Source: Prostheceraeus crozeri
Lineage: Eukaryota; Platyhelminthes; Polycladida; Euryleptidae
DNA length: 64,000 bases
Assembly (NCBI GenBank): GCA_907163375.1
Contig: CAJQUW010001462.1
Span: 1 to 64,000, forward strand
Reading direction: 5' to 3'
Part shown: positions 1 to 11,521 of the stretch, one piece after another
How the letters are laid out: each line of letters starts with the position of its first letter
Position numbering within the stretch: the first letter of the stretch is position 1
Program-made: the position numbers and the translations under genes
The notes under the pieces: generated by a model
What the model was told of the DNA's origin: nothing
The model's database searches: none
What the model saw: the letters and a program-made list of their open reading frames with translations, nothing else

Positions 1-900
1 ATTTTTAAAATATAATATTTGAATTTTGTTTAGTTTGGTTTCAGGTTACATTGGAATACAGCAAAAACATTTTACTGAACCAAATTAATTTTTTATTGAC
101 TTAGTTGTCTGACATCTTTTCGTTAAAGTTTTCTTCGTTTTAAGTTTTGTTTTATAAAGTTTTGCTTAAATTTTTCGCTTAAAGTTTTTAGCTCTTCTAA
201 AAAAATTTTAATCATTTTCTTCATTAGAAATTTTACCATCACTAGAAATTTTTGCCATCTGTCATATTTTATCACAACTTTTTCTGACTGTAATTGAAAT
301 GATATGTGATTTACTTCATTAGCTCTTTGATCAAATTTTTCAATCTCATCTAACGTAATAACATTATCATCACATACTCTTTGAAGTAGTAATGTAATTT
401 GTCATAAATTCTTGTTATATATGTAAATGCTTAGTTTTTAATGATTTTCGTTCTTAGTTATTAAAGATTTATCTAACATTGTAACAAAGTGAAGTTGCAA
501 AAACACCCGTTTACCTGTTAAAGCTTGTAGCAACAACAGAATTGTAAAGAACGAGATGAAATGTCAATTGTTAAAGTACTAAATTATTGTTAAGAATATG
601 CCAATTCCTTTGTGTTACATTATTAACTTTACTCCATCTCTTTCTTAATTTTTTATAATGCTCTAATCTTAATTAATAATTGGAGAATTCTGTATCTTTC
701 ATATACCTAACTCTATCTTTGTGTTTTTCTTTGTTCATTTTTTCAATGTCCCCCCTCCCCCTCCTTTTCAATGTCCATTAAAGTAGAACTACGTTCATTA
801 TGATCAACGAACGGTATATATTCTTGCGGTTTCTTCCATTTCTGAAGTTCCTTCCATTTTTTGTTTTCTTCCATTTTTAAAGAAATATTATTAGTTCACA
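1..900. other. AT-rich sequence without a gene
   Basis: AT-rich sequence with stops in all frames. I see no coding block, repeat array or RNA gene. A short C/T-rich run lies near 750-770. Confidence 0.5.
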
Positions 901-949
901 TGTTATATTTTTAGAAAACCTAAAAGATGGTGTAAAAATTCATTGAATT

Positions 950-1490
950 TGAAATTCTCTACTTTTATGCATTTTCGGTTGTCCGGTTTTACATAGACCA
1001 CTGGAAACGGTCCTGATCTTTAAGGGTCTGAAAAATTGTAATTCTCAAATTTGAGATTCTTAACCTTTTCTGATTTTTTCGGTTGTCCTGGAAACGGTTC
1101 ATGATTTGAGCAATGAAAAAATGTCATAATCACAAAATTTGAGATTCTTAACTTTTATGATTTTTGGTGTCCTGGGTAACGGTCATGATTTTAAAAGGGT
1201 GAAAATTGTTAATTCTCAAATTTTGATTTTTTGAAAAATTTGAAAAATTCGGTTATTTTTAAAAAAGCCCAAATGGTGTTGAATTTAGGGTTCTTCATAA
1301 CCTGAAAAAGGGTTCAAATTTCATGAATTTATGTCGTCGTTTTTTTTAAAAATGCCATTTTTTGAAAAAATGGTACTTTTTGAATGGAACTAAATTCATG
1401 TATTTAGGTCTTAAAAACCTGAAAAAAAAGGGTACTAAAAACTCGATGAAAAAAAAGTTTATGTCGTTTTTAAAGATACTATTTTTTTTT
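950..1490. repeat. Diverged short tandem repeats flanking the Polinton
   Basis: Imperfect units of roughly 85-105 bp follow each other. Landmarks are CGGTTGTCC-type blocks near 976, 1080 and 1166, each followed by AAACGGT/TAACGGTC and later by AATTCTCAAA. From 1270 a second degenerate motif appears (TTCATGAATTTATGTCGTCG, then a similar TTTATGTCGTTTT at 1459). Sequence between 1501 and 1610 is suddenly CpG-rich. These may be subterminal repeats of the Polinton, but no matching inverted copy was found on the right side. Confidence 0.45.
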
Positions 1491-1766
1491 GAATGTTTAG
1501 GTGTCCATGGAACTGATCGGTACTGAAGGCGCGACAGTGTCGTTTCGGTTAAACGGACGGCGCGCGGTCGCGTCTTTTGATTTAGGAAGACGGACTGCAC
1601 AGCAATCGGTCTTTTGCCCATTCAATCATGTCTTCTCATTTTGTCATGTCGTTCAAACATGCTATATACCCTTGGAAACTACCATTTTGTCCCCCTTTGT
1701 GATTGAAGATTATAATTTCAACAGTCACTGTATATCGTTCATGATGAGTCATCATGCGTGACTGTG

Positions 1767-1799
1767 ATTGGTTGCTATTGTGAAGCTTTTGTATATAAG
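1767..1799 (+). promoter_or_regulatory. CCAAT/TATA promoter upstream of the first decayed ORF
   Basis: An inverted CCAAT (ATTGG, 1767-1771) lies about 20 bp before TATATAAG (1792-1799). An ATG follows at 1858. A TGAGTCA-type AP-1/CRE-like site (1745-1751) lies upstream. The same octamer is found at 3043, 18463 and, on the minus strand, 18394. Confidence 0.5.
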
Positions 1800-1857
1800 G
1801 TTATCACACTTCTATTACAACATTAACTTGGTTGAGGATTGTAGAACATTAATAAAC

Positions 1858-2980
1858 ATGCCATTTACCACGATCATTCCTGTTTCACATTATTCACAAA
1901 AGACAATCTGTTTACTAGCACGATTTTCTTACCTCTGCAAATGTGCAAAATGATGTGTTATTGGAAAGCAAAGCTGATCTCATAGAATCTGATGGAGGTA
2001 TATTGTCACATTCTATCATTGTGAAGATGATATTGAACTTCAGAAACTCTTAATGAGGACAATTGACCAATGCCCTTACGCGAGTACTACGATTTTGGCT
2101 CGATGAAACGTGTTCAAGCCTCTGAGTTTGGACGGAAGCTTATTCCACTAGAGTTCTCGTTACTATTGTGAAATGAGAACACGGAAATTGAAGACTTGTT
2201 TGCATGATGTAATCGTATTTTAGCCACTATGATGAATAAATGGTGGTAAATTCAAGGTGACATGTTTACCGGACCCCGTCGATGAAGCGTCAATGTGGCA
2301 GTGCAAGATGACCCCAGGGATTTAATCAAGTTTAGAGCATACTATGCCATAATCTTTTAAAAGTCTTCGCTTTCAAAACCATGCTGTATCATGCTGTCCT
2401 CTTATCAAAGGATTTAATGTGTAATATAGAACAGCTTATAACTGCAACGACTCAGACTTTGAGTGATGTTGATGACTACGACCTACCATCTGTTACCGTT
2501 TGACTTTTGTTGCATGGAACTAAGCAAAAATGGGTATTTGTCATTTAAAATGCTTTGCTTTTAACACAATTAAAAATGACAGCAAAACGAAAGGCATCTT
2601 TTTCTCGGAAGGAATGGTTTCTCTTTTAGACCTTCTCTCAAGTCAGTTTAAGAAGGTCGTTGCGAAAGTTAAACAGCGATGCGAAACAATAAAGTTAAGT
2701 GCAAATTAATTCAAAACTCAAGTGATGATTTCATCCGTGATTTGGCTTTGGCAATACACCAAATGCCTCCCAATATACAAGCCTTTATTGAGTACTGATT
2801 CTCTAAACAGCATTAGAAAAACTTTTTCAAATCCAAGAAGCAGTGATATGAAAAAGCGGAACTTAGTTCAGCGTGGAGGTGGTGGGTTTTTTGAATATGT
2901 TGAATGATATTGGAAACAGCATTTACAATGAACTCAACAGTACACTAGGGAAAGTTGTAGCAGGTGCCGCAGTGTTGCTA
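1858..2980 (+). pseudogene. Decayed ORF(s) at the left of the Polinton
   Basis: Starting at the ATG at 1858, 60 bp after a TATA box, short open stretches alternate between frames and are broken by stops. Open pieces occur at 1858-1953, about 2013-2105, about 2540-2710 (a Lys-rich stretch) and about 2880-2984 (a hydrophobic, Gly/Ala-ending piece). I recognise no domain. The position between a TATA box and the packaging ATPase suggests one or two former Polinton accessory genes. The number of genes and their reading frames cannot be fixed from this copy alone. Confidence 0.3.
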
Positions 2981-3042
2981 TAGACGGACCGAATCATGGA
3001 TTTGACACGTCATCATTGATTATGATGACTCATGTGAATATG

Positions 3043-3050
3043 TATATAAG
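3043..3050 (+). promoter_or_regulatory. TATA box TATATAAG
   Basis: TATATAAG lies 78 bp upstream of the ATG at 3128. A TGACTCAT block at 3026-3033 resembles the TGAGTCAT placed ahead of the 1792 TATA box, so the two promoters share layout. Confidence 0.5.
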
Positions 3051-3127
3051 AGAGGACGCGCTTGTACTCTTTAATCACTTTCATCGCTGACGGTTGAAAA
3101 AGCTCCGAATAAGTACAACATTGAATT

Positions 3128-3920
3128 ATGTCTCAAAAAATGTTTATAGTTAGAGAGGAGAGCGACTCATTTGAACGTGATCTCTTTGAATTCCGACCGA
3201 CAAGGAAGGTTTCAAGGGATTGGGAAAATACCTTTTACTTCCACAACGTTGAGCTATGGTGACGATGGTTTCTACCTTCAAGTTCCATTTTTCCACAGTA
3301 ATGGTATGTCTTCATCTGGATATAGCAAACATGAGACAAATGCGAGTGAACTTTTTCCGAAATGGCAGCAGATGATAACTCAAAACCATCGACTCTTTGG
3401 CGAAGGAATCGCGTTGTGTTGCCCGAAAGTGCTCCTACACATTGGAGGAAGGCGTTAGAGGAAAGGAAGTGGCTATAAGGATTTACCCGAGTTAGATACG
3501 CTATTCTTTAAATTGTCCGATCACTTTCAAGCATTCGATCTACTTGGAAATACAATGGAGTGGTGAAGATCTGAAGCGCGGGACGATACATGGGTTTAAT
3601 ACACGTCAACGGAACTATACATTGGTGCTCACGCTCAACCGGAAAAGTGGCATAGTTACAAATGAAAGTTCTACAGTTGGTTTATGAGCCAATGCCGATT
3701 GATAAGTGTCTAATCACATCGATAAATCTACTTCAAAAGATGGGAAGGATGTTGAAGAAAGCAAAAAGCGGGACGGAAATCCAAGGAAGGGAGTGTTAAG
3801 TTAAAATTGAAACGCCGAGATGCTCAAATTGACGCGAGAAGTTATTTTAATGCTGACATTGATGAGGAAACACAAATGCTGTGAATGTGAAATGAAAGTT
3901 TCTAAATGTAAATAAAGTTG
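3128..3920 (+). pseudogene. Decayed Polinton ORF upstream of the ATPase
   Basis: The ATG at 3128 opens an acidic N-terminal stretch of about 44 codons (to about 3260). Coding-like text then continues in other frames (3171-3458; about 3660-3800; about 3796-3885), ending just before an AATAAA at 3911. The final open piece is Lys/Arg-rich and then acidic. I recognise no family. Compact spacing (TATA box before, polyadenylation signal after, ATPase 70 bp on) supports a former gene of the element. Several frameshifts make it non-functional. Confidence 0.35.
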
Positions 3921-3964
3921 TTATGGAACATGACTTGTTTTATTCTAAGCAAACTGGTGGGTGT

Positions 3965-4640
3965 TGGTCTTTAAAGCTTTTGAAATTTAAGGATGACGAT
4001 TTTCGCCTATTCACTGATCGCACAATGTGTTGTGGCCGGACCAAGTCAGTCCGGTAAAACTACTTTTGTAACTCAATTACTACAATTTAGAAATGAGATG
4101 TTTAATAAAGAAATTAAACGAGTTAAAATGGTGTTATGGCATATTTCAACCACAACTACATTCTGCACTTCGCCAGAAGGGTTATGATGTGAAGCAAGGG
4201 TTACCGACAAACTGAGACATCATAGCAGGTGACTTACTAGTATTAGATGATGTATTACGTGAAAGCAAATCTTCAAAGGATGTAACTGAAATGTTTCAGT
4301 TCATTCAAACTGCACATCATAGGGAAGCTTTTATTATCTATATCACCCAAAATATCTTCGATGGAGGGAAAGAGCAAAGAACTAGAAGTTTGAATACACA
4401 TTATTTGGCAATATTTAAAAAATCCAAGAGACAGCAGTCAGATCTACCACATCATCTCAGTAGACAGATATTACTTCAACAACCTAAAGTTCTTTCAAAA
4501 ATATATGAAGATGTAACTAAGAAAACCACATGGCTACCTATTTATTGATCTAACTCAGGAATGTCCGGAACGACTTCGATTTCGAACTAATATCATACCT
4601 AATTCCGTTGAACCAATGACAGTTTTTCTCGGAACACAGC
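3965..4640 (+). pseudogene. Polinton genome-packaging ATPase (FtsK/HerA type), frameshifted
   Basis: This gene would encode the ATPase that pumps element DNA into capsids. The Walker A loop GPSQSGKTT is at about 4038-4064 and the Walker B strand LLVLDDVL at about 4231-4254, preceded by a GD turn. A downstream region with QN, a basic stretch, and SLNTHY/FKKS (about 4340-4430) matches the sensor/arginine region of this family. A C-terminal block with PYG-like and RFRTNI text follows the stop at 4548. Coding text moves between frames near 4035, near 4130 and after 4548, and an in-frame stop lies near 4215, so this copy is broken. It is the gene immediately before a conserved unknown ORF and the integrase, a usual Polinton neighbourhood. 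Confidence 0.8.
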
Positions 4641-4732
4641 TAGTTTTAAGCAATGTACTTTGTTGCCTTATTATTATTACAAACATGTCGTATTCAAAGA
4701 TGGTAGTCATATGAACGCTTCCTCAAGAGGAG

Positions 4733-4740
4733 TATATAAA
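4733..4740 (+). promoter_or_regulatory. TATA-like box TATATAAA
   Basis: TATATAAA lies just upstream of the ORF running from about 4746 to 5346. It matches the series of TATA boxes found before other ORFs of the element. Confidence 0.35.
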
Positions 4741-4745
4741 AAAAT

Positions 4746-5346
4746 TTGACTACATTACAAAGTGCACAAGAAGTTAAAAATATAGATCAACCTATTACGA
4801 ATCAACTTAAGGAACTAACACAAAAGGATATGAAAATTCAGAAGATTAAGGATCCCTATCGACGAATGCAGTTAGCAGCTGAAAACATTGATGAGAGGCG
4901 ACAGATTCGTGATAAGTTGCGACGATTTATAACCTTGTCAACACCTCGACCATATCGTGTGCACGCTGAGCGATTATTTGACTTTCATTGATCCACATGT
5001 GAAGTTCAATGAGAGAGGGGAGATAATAGATTGAAAAACAACTGGTGATGTTATTAGAAATAGTCACATAGATGACCTTCTGCAATATGCTGTCAGAGAT
5101 GTAAGGCGAAAACTAGGTGCACCGTGGTCATATTTTCAGAAAATTTTATCTGATCAAAATGTACCACACAATATTATTGGAGGACCGACTGTGAATGAGT
5201 TGGACAAGGGTCACTTACAAGATGAAACAAAAAGTAAAACACCCACGATGGCGGTCAAGCGAGAGCTTCATGATCCCGATGATCTTCAACCAAAAAGAGC
5301 TACTAGGCGCTCAATGCGTGTTGGAAAGGATTATAGTAAATATTAA
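4746..5346 (+). pseudogene. Conserved Polinton protein of unknown function, broken
   Basis: Open text runs in one frame from about 4746 to 4991 and continues in another frame (about 4980-5346), which has a further in-frame stop near 5032. The first part is charged and helical (Arg/Lys/Glu-rich). The second contains an HVKFNERGEI-like block, a Trp-containing helix and a basic Lys/Arg-rich tail. I recall proteins of this layout between the ATPase and integrase in other Polintons, with no established role. At least one frameshift and one stop make this copy inactive. Confidence 0.55.
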
Positions 5347-5380
5347 GCAAATATAAATTAAGCTTTGCTTCTCTCATATC

Positions 5381-6603
5381 ATGTCGCTACAAAAGTTTTG
5401 CTGCTGTTTGAAATCTGCGCTCGAAGGTAAAGGAGAAGAGGGCCTAGAGGTTAATATCAATTGTGTTAGCAGTTGCTGTGGGAGTAATACGCGTGCAAAT
5501 CAAAGCAAGACGATGAGTACAGCAGTGAAACTCAGAAAGATTTATTACGACTTAAATCACCCCGCAAGTTTCAGTGTCCGGAGGTTCTAGCTCGTGCAGC
5601 AGGTGTGGGAATAGAGAAAGTCAAGAAGTGGTTAAGGAGTCAACCGACTTACACTCTTCACAAAAATGCGAGAAAGCGGTTTCCAACGAGAAAATATGTT
5701 GTTAACAATATAGATAGTCAATGGCAAGCGGACTTGGCTGACATGCAACAGATATCACAGTATAATGATGGCTATAAATACATCTTAACTGTAATAGATA
5801 TTTTATCTCGCTATGCTTGGACACGTGCGCTGAAAATCTAAACGAGGACCAGAAGTTGAAGCGGCTTTTCAGAGCATTTTCGATGAGGGGCGTGTTCCGC
5901 AAAGAATACAGGACCGATCAAGGGAAGGAATTCGAAAACTCTCATGTTCGAAGTCTCCTTAAAAGACATAATGTGGAATTGTTTAGTGTCAAAAGTTGCT
6001 TATAAAGCTGCCATGGTTGAGAGGTTCAATCGCACACTGAAGACAAAAATATGGCGCTATTTCACTGCAAAAAATACACATGTTTGGATAGGTGAGCTGC
6101 AGAAATTTGTTAAGAATTATAATGAAAGCTACCATCGAATCATTAAGATGAAACCTGTTGATGTTACCCCAGATAATGCGATGGATGTATGGCTTCGATT
6201 GTATGATAAGAAAGCGAAAAACATTTCCATTGAAAGACAAATTAATGTTCGTGATAGAGGTCGGATTTCAAAGGTTAAGTCTACATTTGAGAAGGGGTAT
6301 CTACCTAATTGGACTGAAGAAGAGTTTTTTGTGGATGAAGTAAATACAAAATTTAGACCCACCATGTATAAATTAATAGATTACCATGGCAATCCAATTG
6401 AAGGAAAATTTTACTCTTATGAATTGCAAGTAGTAGACAGAAGTGAAGAGGTGTACATGATTGACAAAATAATTAGGAGGAAAGGTCATGGCAATCAAAG
6501 GAAATATCTAGTTAAATGGAAAGGATATCCTGATTCATTCAATAGCTGGATAACGCACCAGGATCTACAAAATGTGGAGGTGGGAGACACTCGTAACTTT
6601 TAA
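5381..6603 (+). pseudogene. Polinton integrase (DDE) with C-terminal chromodomain, frameshifted
   Basis: This is a retroviral-type integrase that would join element ends to host DNA. A helical N-terminal region starts best at the ATG at 5513. The catalytic acids are visible: Asp in DLADMQ (about 5731), Asp in RTDQGKEF (about 5914) and Glu in MVERFNRT (about 6017). A chromodomain (about 6451-6590; YLVKWKGYP core) would bind methylated histone tails and steer insertion. The coding text changes frame near 5585, 5835, 5890 and 6000, while the last 219 codons (5944-6603) are uninterrupted. The frameshifts abolish the catalytic triad as one protein. Family and order are clear; this copy is dead. 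Confidence 0.88.
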
Positions 6604-6643
6604 GCTAATATAGCATGTTACTTCTTCCATATATGAGTTCAAC

Positions 6644-8227
6644 ATGTCTATTAACTTCAACATTATTCTTCCAAGCAATAGTAACCCCAAGATATTCCCA
6701 AGTAACAAACCATCTCTATACTGTGTTGAATTCTCTAATCCAATTACTCTGCATGGACCCCATGAAGTTGCTCTAACTGAAATTACTTATCACAACGATA
6801 TCAGTTTGCTAAAGAACAACTATTTTGAATTACATAAAGAAGTGCGAGAGAAGGATGATTGCTTTCGCATATTTCAAAATAGTCTACATGGTACATGGGC
6901 TTGTCATCATCTAACTTTACATCCTTTTTCAACATCTTTACCATCTGTCCAAAACATGATTAAAATTCAAAAGGCATTTGCAACGTCAACTTTTGATTCT
7001 AAGGTTCCCACAATGAGCTTGCAAGATACAGAAAAGGAAATCGGTAGAATGTTTGAACGAATAAATGATCTCTTCAAGCTGACTTTGAATAAATTCTACA
7101 AACCAGTCATAAAGGGGTCAACAAAATTGATGAGGGAAGGGAAGCATGTTCTTCTTGTATTAGGTAAGGATTTGAGTCATACTTTTGGGTATTCCAGAAC
7201 AACTTTCTCATCAAGGTATTGGTACAATGGACGTGGGTGGAATTCGGAGAGGAAAGTCACTGATTTTCAATGTAGAATTGTGCAATTGTATGCATTACAA
7301 AAAAGGAGCATCCGAGTAAAAAATAAATTTGAGGTCATTAGAAGTGTTGAAGACTTTGCAAGAAAGTTTCAAGGATCAGTGCCAGAAACGTTAATGACTT
7401 GTGAATATAAGAAAGAGAAAGTAACTTTATTTACTGTTGAAACGGAGGCAGAATTTATTGTTTTTACTAAAAAGATACCATTGGAAAAGTCTGAGTCCGC
7501 TGTTATTGAATTCGGATCTGAAATGATTGGGATGTTTTAAGGGCCTTGAAAGCGCACCTTGGTTGACAGAGTTTATTGATTCATTCAAGGTTCAATTGTC
7601 CTCTTCTAAACTCAATGCATCAACAAATTCTTCATGGGATATCCACGTTTACAGCAAAGTCATATTGGGTGGATGAATTGTCTACTTCCAGTGAACTTGT
7701 AAAAAGAGTTAATTTGAACATTGAAAGCTTGAAAACGCCATCTGAATTGTGTACAAAGTTAAATGATGTTTGGTGTAGATTACCTTGATGCAGATGAATA
7801 TCACTTTTCTTATGATCCACATAAGAAACGCATGATTCTAAAGGTAGGGAAGAACTCTCTTATCAAGCTGGATAGCGTGTTAACGTCCACATTGGGATTC
7901 TCAAAATCAACTATTTATGAAGGCACATCAATAGGCGATACAGCCCCATCACTAGAGCGTGATATAAGTAACTTATACGTCTATTGTAACATTATTGAAT
8001 ATACAAGGGTTGGCGGACATTGAGGCCCCACTTCTGCGCACATTTCCTCTCTCATTCCGTAAGGAAGCAACTAATCAATCGAGAATTTATTAACACGATG
8101 GTATGTACTAATGAGCAGAAATGTCATCAATAGAATTGACATATCAATTCATGATGATACAGGTGAAGTAGTACCATTCTGTGGTGGTGTTACTGTTTTA
8201 ACACTACACATCAGGACACGAGATTAA
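6644..8227 (+). pseudogene. Polinton minor capsid (penton-like, PY) protein, frameshifted
   Basis: The first 298 codons (6644-7540) begin with a beta-rich region (MSINFNIILPSNSN, then EVALTEITYHN) typical of the Polinton PY/minor capsid protein, whose single jelly roll is thought to form the capsid vertices. After the stop at 7538 the family's text continues in other frames: about 7541-7672, 7576-7788, 7763-8023, and from about 8010 to the stop at 8225. The C-terminal blocks NLYVYCNIIEY, APLLRTFPL and IDISIHDDTGEVVPF are recognisable. At least four frame changes are needed, so the gene is inactive. It would have been about 525 codons. It sits 44 bp before a small basic virion-type gene. Confidence 0.75.
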
Positions 8228-8270
8228 GGCTTTACGCTATTGTGGGATCTATAATTATCTACAGGACATA

Positions 8271-8720
8271 ATGTCAGGCATTTACAGTGGTCCATCCTAT
8301 CAGAGCGGCCATCCCGTGTTTGCTGGAGGTAGACGACAAGTTGGAGGAGGCATATTCCGTGCACTAAGACGTATGGTTCTCCCAACACTCAAAAAGTATG
8401 GCGTACCATTCATGAAGCGGGTTGGAAACAGAGCTTTAGACTTTGGTGCAAATGTTGCAGCTGATGCACTTCAAGGGAGAATATCGGTGAAATCCATGAA
8501 ATTGCGTGCGCAGCAATCTGCCATAGACGCATTAGATGATTTAACAAAGACGAGGCTACAGTTCGGAAGAAACGGAGGAAGTCAAGACAAGTTGGATCAG
8601 GTCGAGTTACTAAGCAAAGGCGCAGGAGAAGTAAAAAAGCCCACCAGAGCAGCACGTTCTAAATCAAGACGTCGTGTGAAAGCAAGAAAGCGCAAACGAA
8701 GGAAGACAACATATTTGTAA
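8271..8720 (+). CDS. Small basic Polinton protein, candidate minor virion/core protein
   Basis: An intact 149-codon ORF between the minor and major capsid genes. The N-terminus is Gly/Ser-rich, then comes GGGIFRALRRMVLPTLKK, a likely amphipathic helix (residues about 26-45). A helical Ala-rich middle follows, and the C-terminal 30 residues are almost all Lys/Arg. Polinton and adintovirus genomes encode small proteins of this shape at this position, compared in the literature with adenoviral pVI or pX (membrane-active or DNA-condensing). The role here is inferred from composition and place, not from a visible catalytic motif. It is one of few plus-strand genes in the element without a frameshift. 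Confidence 0.6.
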   Translation: MSGIYSGPSYQSGHPVFAGGRRQVGGGIFRALRRMVLPTLKKYGVPFMKRVGNRALDFGANVAADALQGRISVKSMKLRAQQSAIDALDDLTKTRLQFGRNGGSQDKLDQVELLSKGAGEVKKPTRAARSKSRRRVKARKRKRRKTTYL

Positions 8721-9741
8721 AGCTAATACGATGCAGAGTATCAATTCGGCTTTGTGTTTCTTTGATTCACCCCCTCATCAAACTGACATTATTTCCTCAA
8801 CTATTGTTGATATAGTCCCCACAACAAATATCGATGGTAACCAACAGCCTATTCAGTTTGATATACCTGCTAATCCACAAGATTATATTGACTGTCAATC
8901 CATTGATTTAGAATTGTGTATACAAATTAAGAAGACTGATGGTACCAATATTGATTCAAGTAAGGATAAAGTGGGATTGACAAATCTTCCTATTGCCAGT
9001 CTATTCTCAGATGTGTATTTAATATTGAATGACAAACAGATTGAAGGAGGGGATCGAGCATATCCCTATGGAGCATACATAAATACAATGACGCAATTTC
9101 AGAAGCAAGCTAAACAGTCACACTTGCAAGTTGCCGGCTGGTATGATGATCAGCAAGGGAAATTTGATGAGGTTTCAAATGGAGGTTTAAAAAAACGAAT
9201 GGAATTGACAGCAGATTCAAAGGAATTGTACTTGAAAGGACCTGTCTATCTTGATTTCCTTCGTCAATCTAGATATCTACTATCACAGGTTAAAATGCAA
9301 ATAAAATTTATTCGTGCAAATCCTGAGTTCGTGTTAATGGCTTTTGGAGCTACAAACTATCAAATCAACATAAGTAGTGCCGTGCTCAATGTAAGGCGAT
9401 TAACAATGAACCCGTCAGTCATCAACGAGCATGCGACAGGATTGAGGAAAAAGCAAATGCAATATATCCAGTTAATCACAGTGTGTTTACAAACTTCACA
9501 ATTGGTGCGGGATCATCCTCTCATGCCTACCCAAATCCTTTTCCCACTGCGATGCCGAAGGCGGTGTATATCACATTTGTGGAAAATGAGTCATTTATTG
9601 GTGCTTTTGAAAAGAATCCATTTAATTTCCAACACTTTAACGTTAGTAAACTAGCACTCTATCAGGATGGAAAATTTGTTGCTTGCAAAGCTTATGAACC
9701 TAACTTTAAAGAGGGTAAATTTGCACGTGAATATGGTTCTA

Positions 9742-11521
9742 CAGACGTGGAAAAAAGTTTATGATAATTTCACCAGAAAGCCGATTTTTCATGTAATCTT
9801 CTTATGGAAGCTTTTGAACTAGTTTATCATAGTTATACGTAATGAAGCATGTATGACATCATCTCTAGGTAGTCTCTGAGCATTTTTTAAAAAAATCGCT
9901 GATATCTGAAGTCGATTTCTGATTTTTTAGGTAGGCCTATGAAATGCACAAAAATATCGATTTTTGAACATTTTCCCTGATTCAATAAATCTGCAGTAAA
10001 TCTTATGATATAGGATAAATGCAGCAATTATTGCTTAAATTCAGCAAATAAAAACACTTGCAATGCCACAAATGCTCATTTATTATTTCCAGGGATGAAC
10101 GTCAGTACTTTGTGGGATAACCTTTGTTTTCCAGAACTCTTTGGATTCTCCTGGGCATGGATTCGACAAGTCTCTCACATTCTTCGCGGGAAATTGCGAT
10201 CCATGACAGTTTGATGTTGCGAATGAGTTCGTGAATGTTGGAGTGCTTTTGAGCATTGACTTTCACTTTCATGCTTTGCCATAGATTCTCAATGGGGTTG
10301 AGGTCTGGGCTGTTACCGGGCCAGTCCAGAACCTCAATCCCCTTGTCCTCAAACCATTTCATTGTTCTCTTGGACGAATGGCACGGCGCGTTGTCCTGCT
10401 GAAAGACTCTTGTACTCGAAATGTTCATGAAGGGAATGAGCTTTTCGTCCAGCACATCGATGTACTTCTCAGAATTCAATCGAACGCCTTTCGGAAGAAC
10501 TGTAAGGCCACCCCTTCCATGAAAGCTGAAGCAGCCCCAAATCATTACGGATGGGGGGTGCTTCACCGTCTTGTCAGTGTACCTTTCATGAATTGAGTTT
10601 GAACCTGAAGGTCTTCTAACGTACTGATGCTGCTGATGGAATTGCAAGAATGTCGATTCATCACTAAATGTCACTTTCTTCCACTGGTCGATGGTCCAGT
10701 TGACATGCGCTTTGCACCATTCCAAGCGCTTGACTCGAGCCTTGGCGGAGATAAAGGGTTTACGACGAGGGGTTCGTGCTGGTAGCTTGAACTTCTTGCA
10801 TAATCGATTTCTTATTGTCTTTGTGGTGATACTATCGAGGACAGGTGACATAAGCCGTTGAATTTCCGTAGACGTAACAAATGGATCCGTTTTTGCAATT
10901 CGATGAATGCGATTGTCAGTTCTATCTGACGTCTTTGGAGGTCTTCCGGAGCGAGACTTGACATTGTGAGTTCCAGTTTCTCTGTACCGTTTCAAAATAT
11001 TTGACACTGTATTTTGTGATATTGAATACTCATATGCAATAGCAGCTTGTGTTTTGAACGTGTGCTTCCTAAGAGCAACGACAGCGGCTTTAACAGAAGG
11101 CGATACTTGCTTGCGCTTGCCCATCTTTGCGAAGAGACTCTGAGAGATTGACTACATTGTATGAACTTGACAATGAAGTTGACTCGATGATTTTGATTGG
11201 ATATCGATTAGGGAACATCAAACCAGCACACTCGTGTCTATTCATAAAGCGTGAGAACAGCGATGCATCATTTCAGGTGAACGTCGAAATTCATCCACTT
11301 TTGTGCATAATAACCATAGTTTCTGAAGAATGTCTAAAACTGCTAAAATGCCAAAAAGGTATGTTTTTGTATGTTTTTGTATACTTTGTGGGCCTATATG
11401 TGTATTCTGTTAGGCCATGATGCGATTTGACTCGATTTAAGTCATTTCTGATAGCGAAAAGTCAGCAAACCTATAATTTTCTATGAATTCGGAATTTATC
11501 ATAAACTTTTTTCCACGTCTG
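9742..11521 (-). mobile_element. Complete Tc1-family transposon inserted in the capsid gene
   Basis: The element begins CAGACGTGGAAAAAAGTTTA at 9742 and ends with the exact inverse at 11521, giving terminal inverted repeats of about 27 bp. A TA dinucleotide flanks both ends (9740-9741 and 11522-11523), the hallmark target duplication of Tc1/mariner elements. Its single gene lies on the minus strand and is intact. Near-identical ends and an open transposase suggest a recent insertion, after the Polinton was already in place. Confidence 0.96.
10102..11124 (-). CDS. Tc1-family transposase, DD34E, intact
   Basis: A 340-residue cut-and-paste transposase of normal Tc1 length. Residues 1-60 form the first helix-turn-helix (SPSVKAAVVALRK ... 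ISQNTVSNILKRY). A GRPPKT linker (AT-hook-like GRP motif) and a second DNA-binding helical domain follow to about residue 125. The catalytic triad is visible: Asp in FSDEST, Asp in FQQDNAPCH and Glu in SPDLNPIEN, the last two separated by 34 residues (DD34E). The C-terminus ends in a Tc1-type NKGYPTKY. No stop or frameshift is present, so it could encode active enzyme. It is antisense to the host capsid gene. Confidence 0.96.
   Translation of the reverse strand: MGKRKQVSPSVKAAVVALRKHTFKTQAAIAYEYSISQNTVSNILKRYRETGTHNVKSRSGRPPKTSDRTDNRIHRIAKTDPFVTSTEIQRLMSPVLDSITTKTIRNRLCKKFKLPARTPRRKPFISAKARVKRLEWCKAHVNWTIDQWKKVTFSDESTFLQFHQQHQYVRRPSGSNSIHERYTDKTVKHPPSVMIWGCFSFHGRGGLTVLPKGVRLNSEKYIDVLDEKLIPFMNISSTRVFQQDNAPCHSSKRTMKWFEDKGIEVLDWPGNSPDLNPIENLWQSMKVKVNAQKHSNIHELIRNIKLSWIAISREECERLVESMPRRIQRVLENKGYPTKY

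Noticed and set aside
1346..1621. 91-codon minus-strand ORF over the CpG-rich patch
   Set aside because: It runs into poly-Phe/Lys text from homopolymers. No domain; likely chance.
6129..6365. Minus-strand ORF across the integrase
   Set aside because: It is a shadow of the integrase coding frame on the other strand.
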